Source: Streptomyces griseoluteus (GTDB lineage Bacteria; Actinomycetota; Actinomycetes; Streptomycetales; Streptomycetaceae). Taken from it: a stretch of DNA of 64,000 nucleotides. Every line of letters starts with the position of its first letter. Position 1 is the first letter of the stretch. The notes under the pieces were generated by a model, which searched no databases, was not told the origin of the DNA, and saw only the letters and a list, made by a program, of their open reading frames with translations. Positions 12,001-18,529 of this stretch are shown here, piece by piece. The position numbers were made by a program, and so were the translations under genes. The DNA lies in assembly GCF_004784465.1 (NCBI RefSeq), contig NZ_SRRU01000009.1, positions 310,001-374,000 of the forward strand. The letters are read 5' to 3'.

Positions 12001-14828
12001 AGCGGCATGCGTCAGACGGTGCGCCGGGCGGTATCACGGGCGGGCTGGAGTTCGCCACCGACCTGTTCGACGCCGCCACGGTGCGCCGGCTCGGCGATCG
12101 GTGGACCCGCCTGCTCGCGGCCCTCGTGGCCGATCCCGACCAGCCGATCGGGGACGCGGACCTCCTCACCGCGGATGAGTGGAGAGAACTCGTCGGGGAA
12201 CCGGTCCCGGCGGTGGAGGGCCCGGTCGCGACGCCGGCCGAGCTGTTCGAAGCGCAGGTCGCCCGGACGCCGGACGCCGTGGCGGCCGTCGGCGACGATG
12301 TGCGGCTGACGTACGCCGAACTGGATGCCCGGGCCGAGCGTCTGGCGCGGCTGCTGGTGCGGCGAGGTGTGGGTCCTGAGTCGGTGGTCGCGCTGCTGCT
12401 GCCCCGGTCCGTGGAGCTGCTGGTGGCGATGGTCGCCGTCGCCAAGTCCGGCGGCGCTTACCTTCCGGTCGACCCGGACTATCCGGCTGACCGGGTCTCC
12501 CTGCTGCTGTCCGACGCGAAGCCGGCGCTGGTGCTGACCGATGGTGCGGCGGCCTCGGCGGCAGGGCTGGACTCGGAAGTGACGGTGGTGCGGCTTGCCG
12601 ACACCGAGCGGGAGCCTGCCACCGAGGATGAGGGCGAACGGCGGGCGGTGCCGAGCGGCGACCACCCGGCGTATGTGATCTACACATCGGGTTCCACCGG
12701 CCGGCCCAAGGGAGTCATGACCACCCAGCGGGGCGTCGGCGGGCACCTGGCCTGGATGGCCCGGCAGTATCCGCTCGACGGCGGGGACAAGGTGCTCGCG
12801 CGTACGTCGCCGAGCTTCGACGCGTCCGTGTGGGAGCTGTGGCTGCCGCTGGTGTGCGGGGCCACGGTGCAGGTGGTCCCGGCCGTGGTGGCGGCGGAAC
12901 CGGAGCGGCTGGCGGCCTATATGAGCGAGAACGGGACGACCGTCGCCCAGCTGGTGCCCTCCCTGGTCCCCGGGGTGTGCGACGCGGCGGAGGCGGTCGG
13001 CGGGCCCTGGGCGCTGCGCCGGTTGTTCCTGGGCGGTGAGGCGGCTCGGGTCGGGCTCGTCGAGCGTGTGGCCCGGGTCTGGGGCGTTCCCTGCGTCAAC
13101 CTGTACGGCCCGAGCGAGACGACCGTCCAGGTCACTCACCACGAGACGGGCGCCGTCACCGGCGGGTCCGGCGACACGGTCGTACCGCTCGGAGTGCCGG
13201 TCCCGGGGATGCGGGCGTATGTGCTCGACGGTCGTCTGCGGCCGGTGCCGGAGGGGGTGGCCGGCGAACTGTATGTGGCGGGCCCCCAGGTGGCCCGCGG
13301 TTACCCGGGGCGCCCCGGTCTGACGGCGGAGCGGTTCGTCGCCGATCCGTACGGCCCGGCCGGCGGCCGGATGTACCGCACGGGCGATGTCGTACGGCGT
13401 CGTGACGGTGAGCTGGAGTTCGTAAGGCGGGCCGACGACCAGGTCAAACTGCGCGGTCTGCGCATCGAGCTGGGTGAGGTGGAGACGGCACTGGCCGCAC
13501 GGCCGGAGGTCGAGGGCGCGGCGGTCGCGGTGCGGGACAACGGGCGGGGTGAAGCGGTGCTCGTCGCCTACGTGGTGGCGGCCCGGGGCGCGGCGGTCGA
13601 CCCGGGGGAGCTGCGGCGCTCGCTCCTGACGGCACTGCCCGACTTCATGGTGCCGACGGTGTTCGTGGCGCTGGACGCGCTGCCGCTGGGGCCGCACGGG
13701 AAGCTGGACCGTGGTGCGCTGCCCGCACCGGACCCTGGCGCCGGGGCGACATCTGGCCGGGCCGCGCGCAATCCGCAGGAAGCGGCACTGTGCGGGCTGT
13801 TCGCGGAGGTGCTGGGGGTCGCGTCGGTGGGAATCGACGACAGTTTCTTCGCGCTGGGCGGCCACTCGCTGTCCGCGGTGCGTCTGGCCGGCCGGGTCCG
13901 GTCGGTCTTCGGTGTGGAGCTCCCGGTACGCGCACTGTTCGAGGCGCCGTCGGTGGCGGAACTGGTCCACCGTTTCGGCACGGCGGGGGGTGGTCATGAC
14001 GGCCTCCAGGTGCTGCTGCCGCTGCGCGCGGCTGCCAGAGGTGCGGGGCCCGGCCCCGCGCCCCTGTTCTGCGTGCATCCGGCCGGTGGGCTGAGCTGGC
14101 CGTACGCGGGAATGCTCCCGCATCTGGAGCCCGACCAGCCCGTCTACGGACTTCAGGCGCGGGGCATCACCGGGGCCGCCGAACTCCCGGGCAGCATCGA
14201 GGAGATGGCCGCCGACTATGTGGCGCACATCCGCACCGTGCAGCCCACCGGCCCGTATCGCATCCTGGGCTGGTCGCTGGGAGCGGTGATCGCTCACGCC
14301 ATGGCGACCGCACTGCAGGCGCAGGGCGAGACGGTGTCGCTGCTCGCCCTGCTGGATGGTTACCCGGCGGCGGCGCCCGTCGGGGCGCTCACCGTCGCCG
14401 GCCAGGAGGCAGCGGGACGGCGGGTCCTTCGCGGCCTGCTGGAGGGCATGGGCCTGGTGGACGCGTCGGCGGAGCCGGGCTACGAGCCGTCGCTGTCCGA
14501 GGTAGTCGCGCTGTTGCGCGGTCAGGGCGGGGTGCTGGCCGGATTCGACGAGACGACCCTGACGGGACTGCTGGCGGCCTGTGTGAACGGGACACAGCTC
14601 GCGGGCCGGTTCACCCCCTCGGTCTTCCAGGGCGACGTCGTGTTCTTCACCGCGGCCGCCGACCGGGCGGCCGACAGCGCCGGGGTCGACTTCTCCGCGT
14701 GGGAGCCCTATGTGAGCGGCTCCCTGGTGAACTACGACGTCGACTGCGCGCACACCGACATGACGGCCGCCGGGCCGATCGGGGAGATCTCCAGGGTGAT
14801 CGCCCAGGAACTCCGCAAGCGCGGCTGA
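3..14828 (+). CDS. Nonribosomal peptide synthetase, terminal subunit (5' end outside window)
   Basis: The reading frame is open from base 3, so the true start lies upstream. Domain order by nucleotide position: partial A1 (3-920), T1 (serine in GGHS near 1060), C1 (1225-2500), A2 (2600-4080), T2 (~4190), C2 (4395-5700), A3 (5830-7290), T3 (~7430), C3 (7615-8990), A4 (9010-10520), T4 (~10640), C4 (10840-12170), A5 (12230-13720), T5 (~13830) and a type I thioesterase (14050-14825) with GWSLG. Each C domain has an HHIxGDGWS active-site motif. No epimerisation domain is seen. Pocket residues aligned by eye to PheA: A1 DAQLAAYVI (unclear, slightly Pro-like), A2 DAATVAVVA (aromatic-type, weak), A3 DIYHLGLLC (4-hydroxyphenylglycine), A4 DVQLVAHVV (proline), A5 DAWQFGLVQ (glutamine-like). 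The thioesterase marks this as the last subunit, releasing the peptide by hydrolysis or cyclisation. The Hpg call is supported by the HmaS/Hmo/HpgT genes just downstream. Confidence 0.95.
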   Translation, partial: SFDAAAQELFSALWQGKTLVVPGDEVRRHPVELVRWFEAHGVGELFAPMPMVEAVAEAAAELGVVVPALCDVAQAGEALAVHERVREFFASVPGRRLHNYYGPTETHVITALTLEGDPGSWPVFPSIGRPVANSQVYVLDDRLQPVPVGVTGELYLAGVQLARGYLNRPGLTAERFVASPFGAAGERMYRTGDVARWNADGTVEFLGRADFQVKIRGFRVELGEVETALAAHPQVAQVAVIAREDQPGDKRLVGYVVPASRAEEPDPIALRRYVGEVLPEFMVPAAVVVLDSLPVTANGKLDRRALPAPEYTAAATSRAPRTPREELLCAVFAEVLGLDRVGIDDSFFDLGGHSLLATRVISRIRTTLGVELPLRAVFETPTVAQLAESIEGAGSARTALRAVQERPAQIPLSFAQRRLWFLNRFEGAEAATYNLPIALRLTGALDHTALEAALRDVIERHESLRTIYPESADGTPYQKVVGVDEAWAGLDIVNAADGEVRALAADLARRGFDLIVESPLRARLLRVDATSHVLVVVLHHIAGDGWSMAPLARDIATAYAARTEGRLPDWAPLAVQYADYTLWQQTALGDDSDAGSVLNRQVVYWTQTLAGLPEQLELPWDRPRPAVASYQGGTVPFDMDADTHAGLLNLARESGASLFMVLQAALATLLSRMGSGTDIAMGSPIAGRTDEALDDLVGFFVNTLVLRTDLSGDPTFRELIARVRETDLAAYAHQDVPFEHLVEVLNPARSLSRHPLIQVSLILQNNPQAELTLPGLTLADESTHTETAKFDLSLGMRERVSADGSPAGLSGVFEFAADLFDHSTVESFVVYLRRLLASVVADPDQVIGGVEILSVGERRDLLSGWQGVESDVVVAPLPVLFERQVVCDPDAAAVVCGGESVSYGELNARANRLARLLVGRGVGGESVVALVLPRSVDLLVAMLAVLKAGGAYMPVDPEYPAERIAYMFRDAAPVLALVDDSTMSVIPSDSPRVKIGEAVGLSSGNLSVGERLSVDGAAYVIYTSGSSGRPKGVVVSHRGVPNLAADHIARLGVSAGSRLLQFASPSFDAAVADIWPAWLAGAALVVGSGEELVPGPRLVELVVGSGVTHVTLPPAVLPVLEAEGGLPASVTVVVAGEACAPDVAARWAVGRRLVNVYGPTEATVASTASAPLVGGVVGVPPIGRPLWNTQAYVLDANLRLVPPGVTGELYLAGVQLARGYLNRPGLTGERFVASPYGAPGERMYRTGDLARWRPDGNLEYVGRADDQVKLRGFRIELGEVEAAVAAHPQVAQAAVLVREDRPGDRRLVAYVVPASGETVVPADIRRFVSAQLPEFMVPATVMTLDAFPLTVNRKLDRHALPTPDYLGSAAEARAPRDSREETLCAIFGEILGLETVGIDDSFFDLGGHSLLATRVVSRIRTALGIEVPLRTLFEAPTVAQLAEHINTAATARASLVAGERPTRVPLSFAQRRLWFLNRLEGATASTYNMPIVLRLTGALDRAGLQAAFQDVVLRHESLRTLFPEDSVGEPFQCILASDEPQVTGLEVEDIAAAELAERLATLVRDGFDLPTEIPLRARLLAMDTTSHVLVVVLHHIVGDGWSMAPLARDIATAYEARAEGRVPDWAPLPVQYADFSLWQRDLLGSEDDADSLASRQLAYWRAALDGVPDELELPTDRPRPAVASHRGDAVPFTVDAPTHDRLTALARESGASVFMVLQAAFAALLSRLGAGEDIPIGSPIAGRTDEALDDLVGFFVNTLVLRTDLSGDPTFRELIGRVRETDLAAYAHQDVPFEHLVEMLNPARSMSRHPLFQVMLALQNNDAAQLSLPGLTVSAGADEAAGVPAARFDLTVNVSERHTVDGEAAGLSGLFEYATDLFDRATVERMAERYGILLAHALSDPDARLAELDLLSEPERHQLLVTWQGPDRPTDETPAIDAAPATLPAMFAAIAARTPDAVAVECGDVRWTFAELDSRSRALAEYLVTLGVTAETPVAVLMERSADLIAALLAVLRAGGTYVPLHTGYPVARMRAVLEEAGSPVLLTDAAFAGHAVTAEQQDKGVAVLVVGDTATAATSAVPEVAVLPDALAYVMYTSGSTGVPKGVAVSHRNIVDLVVDSGWGVGRGDSVLMHAPHAFDISVYEIWVPLLNGARVVVAPEGTLESADLNRLVRSHGVSHLHITAGLFRVMAEDLTTAFARTREILTGGDVISADAMRHVLDQCPDTTVRTLYGPTEATLCVTSTVWRSAAEVTSPVPLGRPLERTRAYVLDHSLRPVPAGVTGELYLAGAGLARGYLRRPGLTGERFVADPYGAPGERMYRTGDLARRRSTDGVLEFLGRTDEQIKIRGFRVELGEVESALSAHPQVSRVAVIAREDRPGDKRLVAYVVPPNGAGELDPVALRRYAGECLPEFMVPAAVVVLDGLPLTPNGKLDRRALPAPVFETTAAFRAPRNAGEEVLCAVFGEVLGLDKVGIDDSFFDLGGHSLLATRVVSRVRTVLGVELPLRALFEAPAVAELAVHVQQANDARSSLVAGVRPAAVPLSFAQRRMWFLNRFEGASAALYNMPVVLRLDGVLDRGALVAALEDVVGRHESLRTVFPEGADGVPFQEIRPAKTGLVEVETTSATEESLAGLLTEFTDRGFDLTRELPMRAALFQLDKESHVLVVVLHHIAGDGWSMAPLARDITTAYEARVAGRAPEWAPLPVQYADYALWQRELLGEESDPESVLSRQVAYWRDALAGLPEQLELPTDRPRPAAATFRGDTVPVEIAPELHSRIAALAGESGASVFMVLQAAFAVLLSRLGAGEDIPIGSPIAGRTDEALDDLVGFFVNTLVLRTDVSGDPTFRELIGRVRETDLAAYAHQDVPFEHLVEMLNPARSMSRHPLFQVMLALQNNDQADLRLSSLEMTAQANESTTAKFDLFLTLSEHRPDGGVETALSGVLEFAADLFDRVSAVRLVERFVRLLVDVVSSPDARVSSARLLSEAERVEVVSDFNATAVEVPWVSLPELFARGVGRCPDALAVVFGDVRLTYAELDAVSDRLAHVLRGKGAGPESTVALMLPRSEWLPVALLAVVKTGAAYLPVDPEYPADRIAYMFADANPVCVITAVDTVGAVPAEVSAEKIVVDEPGFGRTVAEAPVGPVEVRGLQPEHPVYLIYTSGSTGRPKGVVFPAGAMTSLLAWHERSRPGGVGVVTANFTSISFDVAAQELFTTLWSGRTLAVPRDEVRRHPADFALWLDQHRVNELFAPNLMIEAVAEATAELKLQLPELRDVVQAGESLAVHARVREFFAGVPGGRRLHNHYGPTETHVVTAFALRDIPEDWPVSPSIGAPVDNTQVYVLDGALQPVPVGVTGELYLAGAQLARGYLHRPGLTAERFVASPYGITGERMYRTGDVGRWNADGTLELLGRADFQVKIRGFRVELGEVEATLVNHPQVAQAAVIASEDRSGDKRLVAYVVRRSGAGEPDPVALRRYVGASLPEFMVPAAVMVLDHLPLTVNRKLDRRALPAPEYASETASRAPRTPYEEVLCAVFREVLGLERVGVDDGFFDLGGHSLLATRVVSRVRTLLGVELPLRALFEAPTVAQLARCLGTAGAARAALAPMERPERPGLAFAQLRMWFLNRFEGTGASTYNLPVALRLSGALDRSALEAALRDVVHRHESLRTVFPEGADGAPYQKILEVEDAWIELLWTEVDSARELAERLTEEASRGFDLTCEIPLRASLLADEDGTCVLLVVLHHIAGDGWSMAPLARDITTAYEARAAGAAPEWAPLAVQYADYALWQRELLGEESDPASVLSRQVAYWRDALAGLPEQLELPTDRPRPAVATFRGDTVPVEIVPDVHAQLVALARESGASVFMVLQAAFAILLSRSGAGEDIPIGSPIAGRTDEALDDLVGFFVNTLVLRTDLSGDPTFRELIGRVRETDLAAYAHQDVPFEHLVEVLNPARSMSRHPLFQVMLALQNNDEAHLRLPGVTSAGESARSAVAKFELSLALRERHASDGAPGGITGGLEFATDLFDAATVRRLGDRWTRLLAALVADPDQPIGDADLLTADEWRELVGEPVPAVEGPVATPAELFEAQVARTPDAVAAVGDDVRLTYAELDARAERLARLLVRRGVGPESVVALLLPRSVELLVAMVAVAKSGGAYLPVDPDYPADRVSLLLSDAKPALVLTDGAAASAAGLDSEVTVVRLADTEREPATEDEGERRAVPSGDHPAYVIYTSGSTGRPKGVMTTQRGVGGHLAWMARQYPLDGGDKVLARTSPSFDASVWELWLPLVCGATVQVVPAVVAAEPERLAAYMSENGTTVAQLVPSLVPGVCDAAEAVGGPWALRRLFLGGEAARVGLVERVARVWGVPCVNLYGPSETTVQVTHHETGAVTGGSGDTVVPLGVPVPGMRAYVLDGRLRPVPEGVAGELYVAGPQVARGYPGRPGLTAERFVADPYGPAGGRMYRTGDVVRRRDGELEFVRRADDQVKLRGLRIELGEVETALAARPEVEGAAVAVRDNGRGEAVLVAYVVAARGAAVDPGELRRSLLTALPDFMVPTVFVALDALPLGPHGKLDRGALPAPDPGAGATSGRAARNPQEAALCGLFAEVLGVASVGIDDSFFALGGHSLSAVRLAGRVRSVFGVELPVRALFEAPSVAELVHRFGTAGGGHDGLQVLLPLRAAARGAGPGPAPLFCVHPAGGLSWPYAGMLPHLEPDQPVYGLQARGITGAAELPGSIEEMAADYVAHIRTVQPTGPYRILGWSLGAVIAHAMATALQAQGETVSLLALLDGYPAAAPVGALTVAGQEAAGRRVLRGLLEGMGLVDASAEPGYEPSLSEVVALLRGQGGVLAGFDETTLTGLLAACVNGTQLAGRFTPSVFQGDVVFFTAAADRAADSAGVDFSAWEPYVSGSLVNYDVDCAHTDMTAAGPIGEISRVIAQELRKRG
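5185..5470 (+). repeat. Near-identical condensation-domain segment, copy 1 (C2)
   Basis: This late C-domain stretch encodes the GSPIAGRTDEALDDLVGFF and DVPFEHLVEMLNPAR region. It is almost identical at nucleotide level to the matching parts of C3 and C4, beyond what protein conservation requires. It suggests internal duplication or gene conversion. Confidence 0.8.
8398..8692 (+). repeat. Near-identical condensation-domain segment, copy 2 (C3)
   Basis: Second copy of the C-domain segment at 5185-5470. It shares long uninterrupted identical runs, for example through the GAGEDIPIGSPIAGRTDEALD coding stretch. Confidence 0.8.
11620..11908 (+). repeat. Near-identical condensation-domain segment, copy 3 (C4)
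   Basis: Third copy of the segment at 5185-5470 and 8398-8692, again with mostly silent differences. Confidence 0.8.
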
Positions 14829-14937
14829 CACCCCCCCGGGGCGCGACGAGCGCCCGGTCCTTCATGGATGACATGACCCGTGCCCTGGCGCTTGCCACGG
14901 GCACCTGCCGGAGCAAGAGGAAGAAGAGAGCGAACGG

Positions 14938-16056
14938 ATGCAATACAGCCCTACAGGGGAAGGCGTACGGCTCGATCACGTCGAGTTCTTCGTGGCGGAC
15001 GCGGCTGCCCATGCCGCCTCGCTGGTGGACGAGTTCGGCTTCCGCGTCTGCGGCGGCACTGGCCTCGACGACGAAAGCCCCGGACGATCCGTGGTGGTGC
15101 GCCAGGGGGACGCGGTCATCGTGCTGACACAGGGCGTGGCGGAGGAGCACCCGGCCGCCGTCTACGTCACCCGGCACGGTGACGGCGTCGGCGGGATCAC
15201 GTTGCGCGTCGACGACGTACGGGCGGTCTTCACCCACGCCGTGGCCAACGGGGCCACCGTCGTCGAGGAGCCGGTGGACTTGACGGACGACGTCGTTGCG
15301 ACCACCGCCGTGATCGGCGGCTTCGGCGACGTCGTGCACCGCCTGGTCCAGTCCGTGCCGGGAGCCGACGCCCGTGGCGTCCTGCTCCCCGGCTTCGAGG
15401 CGGCACGCGACATGGCTGCTCCGTCCACCGCTGAGCGAGGTGTGATCCGCGGAATCGATCACTTCGCGGTGTGTCTGCCGGCCGACGGTCTCCTCCCGGC
15501 CGCAGAGTTCTACCGGCGGGCACTCGGCTTCCGGGAGATATTCGAAGAGCGCGTCCTGGTCGGGTCCCAGGCGATGCTCTCCAAGGTCATGCAGAACGCG
15601 GCCCGCGACGTGACCTTCACCTTCCTCGAACCCGACCTGTCGGCCCAGCCGGGCCAGATCGACGCGTTCCTCAAGGATCACGGCGGGGCGGGTGTCCAAC
15701 ACATCGCCCTGGCCGCCCGCGACATCGTCGGCACGGTGGCGGACCTGACGGGCCACGGTATCGGCTTCCTTTCCACACCCGGCGCCTACTACGACATGCT
15801 CGGTGACCGGCTCTCGCCGAAGGCCTACACGGTGGAGCAATTGCAACAGCTGGGGATCCTGGCCGACGAGGACCACGGCGGACAGCTCTTTCAGATCTTC
15901 GCCAAGTCGACGCACCCGCGCGGGACCTTCTTCTGGGAGGTCATCGAGCGACTAGGCGCGAAGACCTTCGGCTCGCGCAACATCAAGGCCCTATACGAGG
16001 CGGTGGCCCGCGACCAGGAACAGGACCGTCCGGACCAGGAAGGCGGCCACGCGTGA
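14938..16056 (+). CDS. hmaS: 4-hydroxymandelate synthase (HPPD-like dioxygenase)
   Basis: This 372-aa two-domain VOC-fold, iron-dependent dioxygenase is predicted to convert 4-hydroxyphenylpyruvate to 4-hydroxymandelate, the first dedicated Hpg step. The likely Fe(II) ligands are His175 (GIDHFAV), His255 (GVQHIAL) and Glu334 (FFWEVIE). Their spacing of 80 and 79 residues equals that of the characterised Amycolatopsis enzyme (161/241/320). Sequence alone does not cleanly separate this family from 4-hydroxyphenylpyruvate dioxygenase. The choice rests on the adjoining Hmo and HpgT genes and the Hpg-type A3 domain. A purine-rich ribosome binding site (GAAGAGAG) precedes the ATG. The gene starts 109 bp after the NRPS stop and overlaps the next gene by 4 bp (GTGA). 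Confidence 0.92.
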   Translation: MQYSPTGEGVRLDHVEFFVADAAAHAASLVDEFGFRVCGGTGLDDESPGRSVVVRQGDAVIVLTQGVAEEHPAAVYVTRHGDGVGGITLRVDDVRAVFTHAVANGATVVEEPVDLTDDVVATTAVIGGFGDVVHRLVQSVPGADARGVLLPGFEAARDMAAPSTAERGVIRGIDHFAVCLPADGLLPAAEFYRRALGFREIFEERVLVGSQAMLSKVMQNAARDVTFTFLEPDLSAQPGQIDAFLKDHGGAGVQHIALAARDIVGTVADLTGHGIGFLSTPGAYYDMLGDRLSPKAYTVEQLQQLGILADEDHGGQLFQIFAKSTHPRGTFFWEVIERLGAKTFGSRNIKALYEAVARDQEQDRPDQEGGHA

Positions 16057-17228
16057 GCACCCTCGACACCGCGCTGCGCGCCGAGCAGCCGCGCCTCCCG
16101 AGCAGCACCCACTGGCTGACCTCCGCCGACGCCCGACGGGCGGCCGCTTCGGTCCTGCCCCAGGGCGTGTGGGACTTCCTGGAGGGCGGAAGCGGGTCCG
16201 AGGCCACGCTCGCCGCCAACCGGGCCGCGTTCGACGACCTCTTCCTCGTGCCACGGGTCCTGGCGGACGTCTCCGGCACCCGTACGGCGGCCACGGTCCT
16301 CGGCGCTCCGGCGGCCATGCCGGTGGGTATCGCGCCCATGGCCTACCAGCGGCTGTTCCACCCCGACGGCGAGTCGGCCGCCGCACAGGCGGCGGAGACG
16401 GCTGGCGTCCCCTACGTGGCGGGGATGCTGAGCACGTACGCGCTGGAGGAGATCACCGCGGTCTGCTCGCGGACGTGGCTACAGCTGTACTGGCTGCGTG
16501 ACCGTGTGCTGCTGACGGATCTGATCGACCGCGCCGAGGCAGCGGGGTGCACGGCGCTCGTCCTGACGGTGGACGTGCCGCGGATGGCGCGGCGGCTGCG
16601 GGACATGCGCAACGCCTTCACCCTGCCGCCGGATATCGTGGCGGCCAACTTCCCCGCCACCGCGACCCGTTCCGCACGTCGCGGCGAAGCCAACACCTCT
16701 GCGGTGATGGTGCACACCAGCGAGGCGTTCGACCCGACCCTGACCTGGAACGACGTGGCCTGGCTGCGCGGGCAGACCGAACTGCCCCTCGTCCTCAAGG
16801 GGGTTCTGCACCCCGAGGACGCGGCGCGCGCCGCTGGACTCGGCGTCGACGCCGTCGTGGTGTCCAACCACGGAGGCCGGCAGCTGGACGGAGCGGTGCC
16901 CGCCCTGAACGCGCTGGCCGCCGTGTGCGCAGCCGTCGAGGGCAGCACGGAAGTGTTTCTCGACGGCGGCGTGCGCGGCGGAACGGATGTACTCAAGGCG
17001 CTCGCGCTGGGGGCAACGGCGGTGCTGACGGGCCGACCCGTCCTGTGGGGTCTCTCAGCCGACGGGCAGCGCGGCGTGGAGCGCGTCCTGTCACTGCTGC
17101 GCGCCGAACTGGAGGACGCGCTGGCCCTGTCGGGTTGCGCGGACGTGTCCTGGGCGAAGGGCCTGACCGTGGTGTCGGGGAACGTGCCGCTGTCCTCGGC
17201 CTCGGTGCGCAGGGGGCCGCGATGGTGA
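16053..17228 (+). CDS. hmo: 4-hydroxymandelate oxidase (FMN-dependent)
   Basis: This 391-aa member of the FMN-dependent alpha-hydroxyacid oxidase family is of glycolate/lactate oxidase type. Predicted role: oxidise 4-hydroxymandelate to 4-hydroxyphenylglyoxylate, the second Hpg step. The catalytic His-Arg motif SNHGGRQLDG lies near residue 272. The flavin-phosphate region (FLDGGVRGGTDVLKALALGA) follows, and the N-terminal part carries the conserved APMAYQRLFHPDGE stretch. The GTG start overlaps the hmaS stop (GTGA), so the two are translationally coupled. Length is normal for the family. Confidence 0.92.
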   Translation: MSTLDTALRAEQPRLPSSTHWLTSADARRAAASVLPQGVWDFLEGGSGSEATLAANRAAFDDLFLVPRVLADVSGTRTAATVLGAPAAMPVGIAPMAYQRLFHPDGESAAAQAAETAGVPYVAGMLSTYALEEITAVCSRTWLQLYWLRDRVLLTDLIDRAEAAGCTALVLTVDVPRMARRLRDMRNAFTLPPDIVAANFPATATRSARRGEANTSAVMVHTSEAFDPTLTWNDVAWLRGQTELPLVLKGVLHPEDAARAAGLGVDAVVVSNHGGRQLDGAVPALNALAAVCAAVEGSTEVFLDGGVRGGTDVLKALALGATAVLTGRPVLWGLSADGQRGVERVLSLLRAELEDALALSGCADVSWAKGLTVVSGNVPLSSASVRRGPRW

Positions 17229-18529
17229 CGCCGGAGCTGTTCGCGGCCGAACTGCACTCCTCACTGACCGACGCGTCACTGTCGTCGATGAACTTCCTCA
17301 ACGAGGTGGCCCAGCGGTTCCCCGAGGCGATCTCCTTCGCCGCCGGCCGGCCGCACGAGGCCAACTTCGACGTGGCGCTGATCCATGAGTACCTGGACAC
17401 CTACTGTCGCCACCTCGCAGAGGCCGAGGGCCGTACCGAGGAACAAGTGCGGCGCGCCCTGTTCCAGTACGGCCGTACTAAGGGCATCATCCACGATCTG
17501 ATCGCCCGCAACCTGGCGGCCGACGAGGATGTCGTCGTCGACCCCGAGTCGATCGTGGTGACCGTGGGCTGCCAGGAGGCCATGGTCCTCACCCTGCGGG
17601 CGCTGCGCCGCGACGAACGTGACGTCCTGCTGGCCGTGTCGCCGACGTACGTGGGCATCACCGGGGCGGCACGCCTGGTGGACATGCCGGTCGTGCCGGT
17701 GTCTTCCGGGGACGACGGCGTCGACCTGGACGACCTCACCGCCGTGGTGCGGCGCGTGCGCGGCGAGGGGTTGCGACCGCGCGCGTTCTACCTCGTCCCC
17801 GACTTCTCCAACCCGGCGGGCAAGAGCCTGCCGACCTCGCGACGCCGTGAGCTTCTGCGGCTCGCCGACGAGTTCGACCTGCTGTTGCTGGAGGACAATC
17901 CGTACGGGGTGTTCCGCGCGCGGGGGGAGCGGCTGCCCACGCTCAAGTCGCTGGACGCCACCCGCAGAGTGGTCTATCTCGGTTCGTTCGCCAAGACGGG
18001 CATGCCCGGCGCCCGTGTGGGGTTCGCGGTCGCGGACCAACTAGTGGGTGACGCGGCGGGCGGCGACCCAACCTTGTTCGCGGATGAACTGTCCAAGATC
18101 AAGAGCATGCTGACGGTCAACACTTCTCCCGTCGCCCAAGCGGTGATCGGCGGCAAGCTGATCGCGCACGACTACAGTCTGCTGCGCGCCAACGAGCGCG
18201 AGATCGCCACCTACGCCCGCAACCTGGCCCAGTTGCTGGACGGGCTGGAGCGCCGCTTTACCGGGCCGAGCCGCGATGCGGTGCCGCGGGTCACCTGGAA
18301 CACTCCGGCCGGAGGCTTCTTCGCCGTGGTGACCGTACCCTTCGACGTCACCGACGAACTCCTGGCGCTCTCGGCGCACACGTACGGCGTGATCTGGACG
18401 CCAATGCGCCACTTCTACGACGGCGTGGGCGGCGAGCGTCAACTGCGCCTTTCCTGCAGCCTGCTGGACCCGGACACCCTTGACACGGGACTGGACAGGC
18501 TGGCCGCGTTCATCACGGACCAGGTGTGA
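17222..18529 (+). CDS. hpgT: 4-hydroxyphenylglycine aminotransferase (PLP-dependent)
   Basis: This 435-aa fold-type I, PLP-dependent aminotransferase belongs to the class I/II MocR/LysN-like group. Predicted role: transaminate 4-hydroxyphenylglyoxylate to L-4-hydroxyphenylglycine, the last Hpg step, usually with tyrosine as amino donor. Visible motifs are the substrate-aromatic DNPYG region and the Schiff-base lysine in GSFAKTGMPGARVGF, followed by the phosphate-binding arginine. The ATG overlaps the hmo stop by 7 bp and the gene is coupled to the transporter by GTGATG at 18526. All three Hpg enzymes therefore sit in one tightly packed operon behind the NRPS. Confidence 0.92.
   Translation: MVTPELFAAELHSSLTDASLSSMNFLNEVAQRFPEAISFAAGRPHEANFDVALIHEYLDTYCRHLAEAEGRTEEQVRRALFQYGRTKGIIHDLIARNLAADEDVVVDPESIVVTVGCQEAMVLTLRALRRDERDVLLAVSPTYVGITGAARLVDMPVVPVSSGDDGVDLDDLTAVVRRVRGEGLRPRAFYLVPDFSNPAGKSLPTSRRRELLRLADEFDLLLLEDNPYGVFRARGERLPTLKSLDATRRVVYLGSFAKTGMPGARVGFAVADQLVGDAAGGDPTLFADELSKIKSMLTVNTSPVAQAVIGGKLIAHDYSLLRANEREIATYARNLAQLLDGLERRFTGPSRDAVPRVTWNTPAGGFFAVVTVPFDVTDELLALSAHTYGVIWTPMRHFYDGVGGERQLRLSCSLLDPDTLDTGLDRLAAFITDQV

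Noticed and set aside
14647..15915. 422-aa minus-strand frame opposite hmaS
   Set aside because: Antisense shadow with biased composition; hmaS on the other strand has clear catalytic residues.
14938..16056. Calling this gene 4-hydroxyphenylpyruvate dioxygenase (tyrosine degradation)
   Set aside because: Family features alone allow it, but the coupling to hmo and hpgT behind an NRPS with an Hpg-type A domain favours HmaS.
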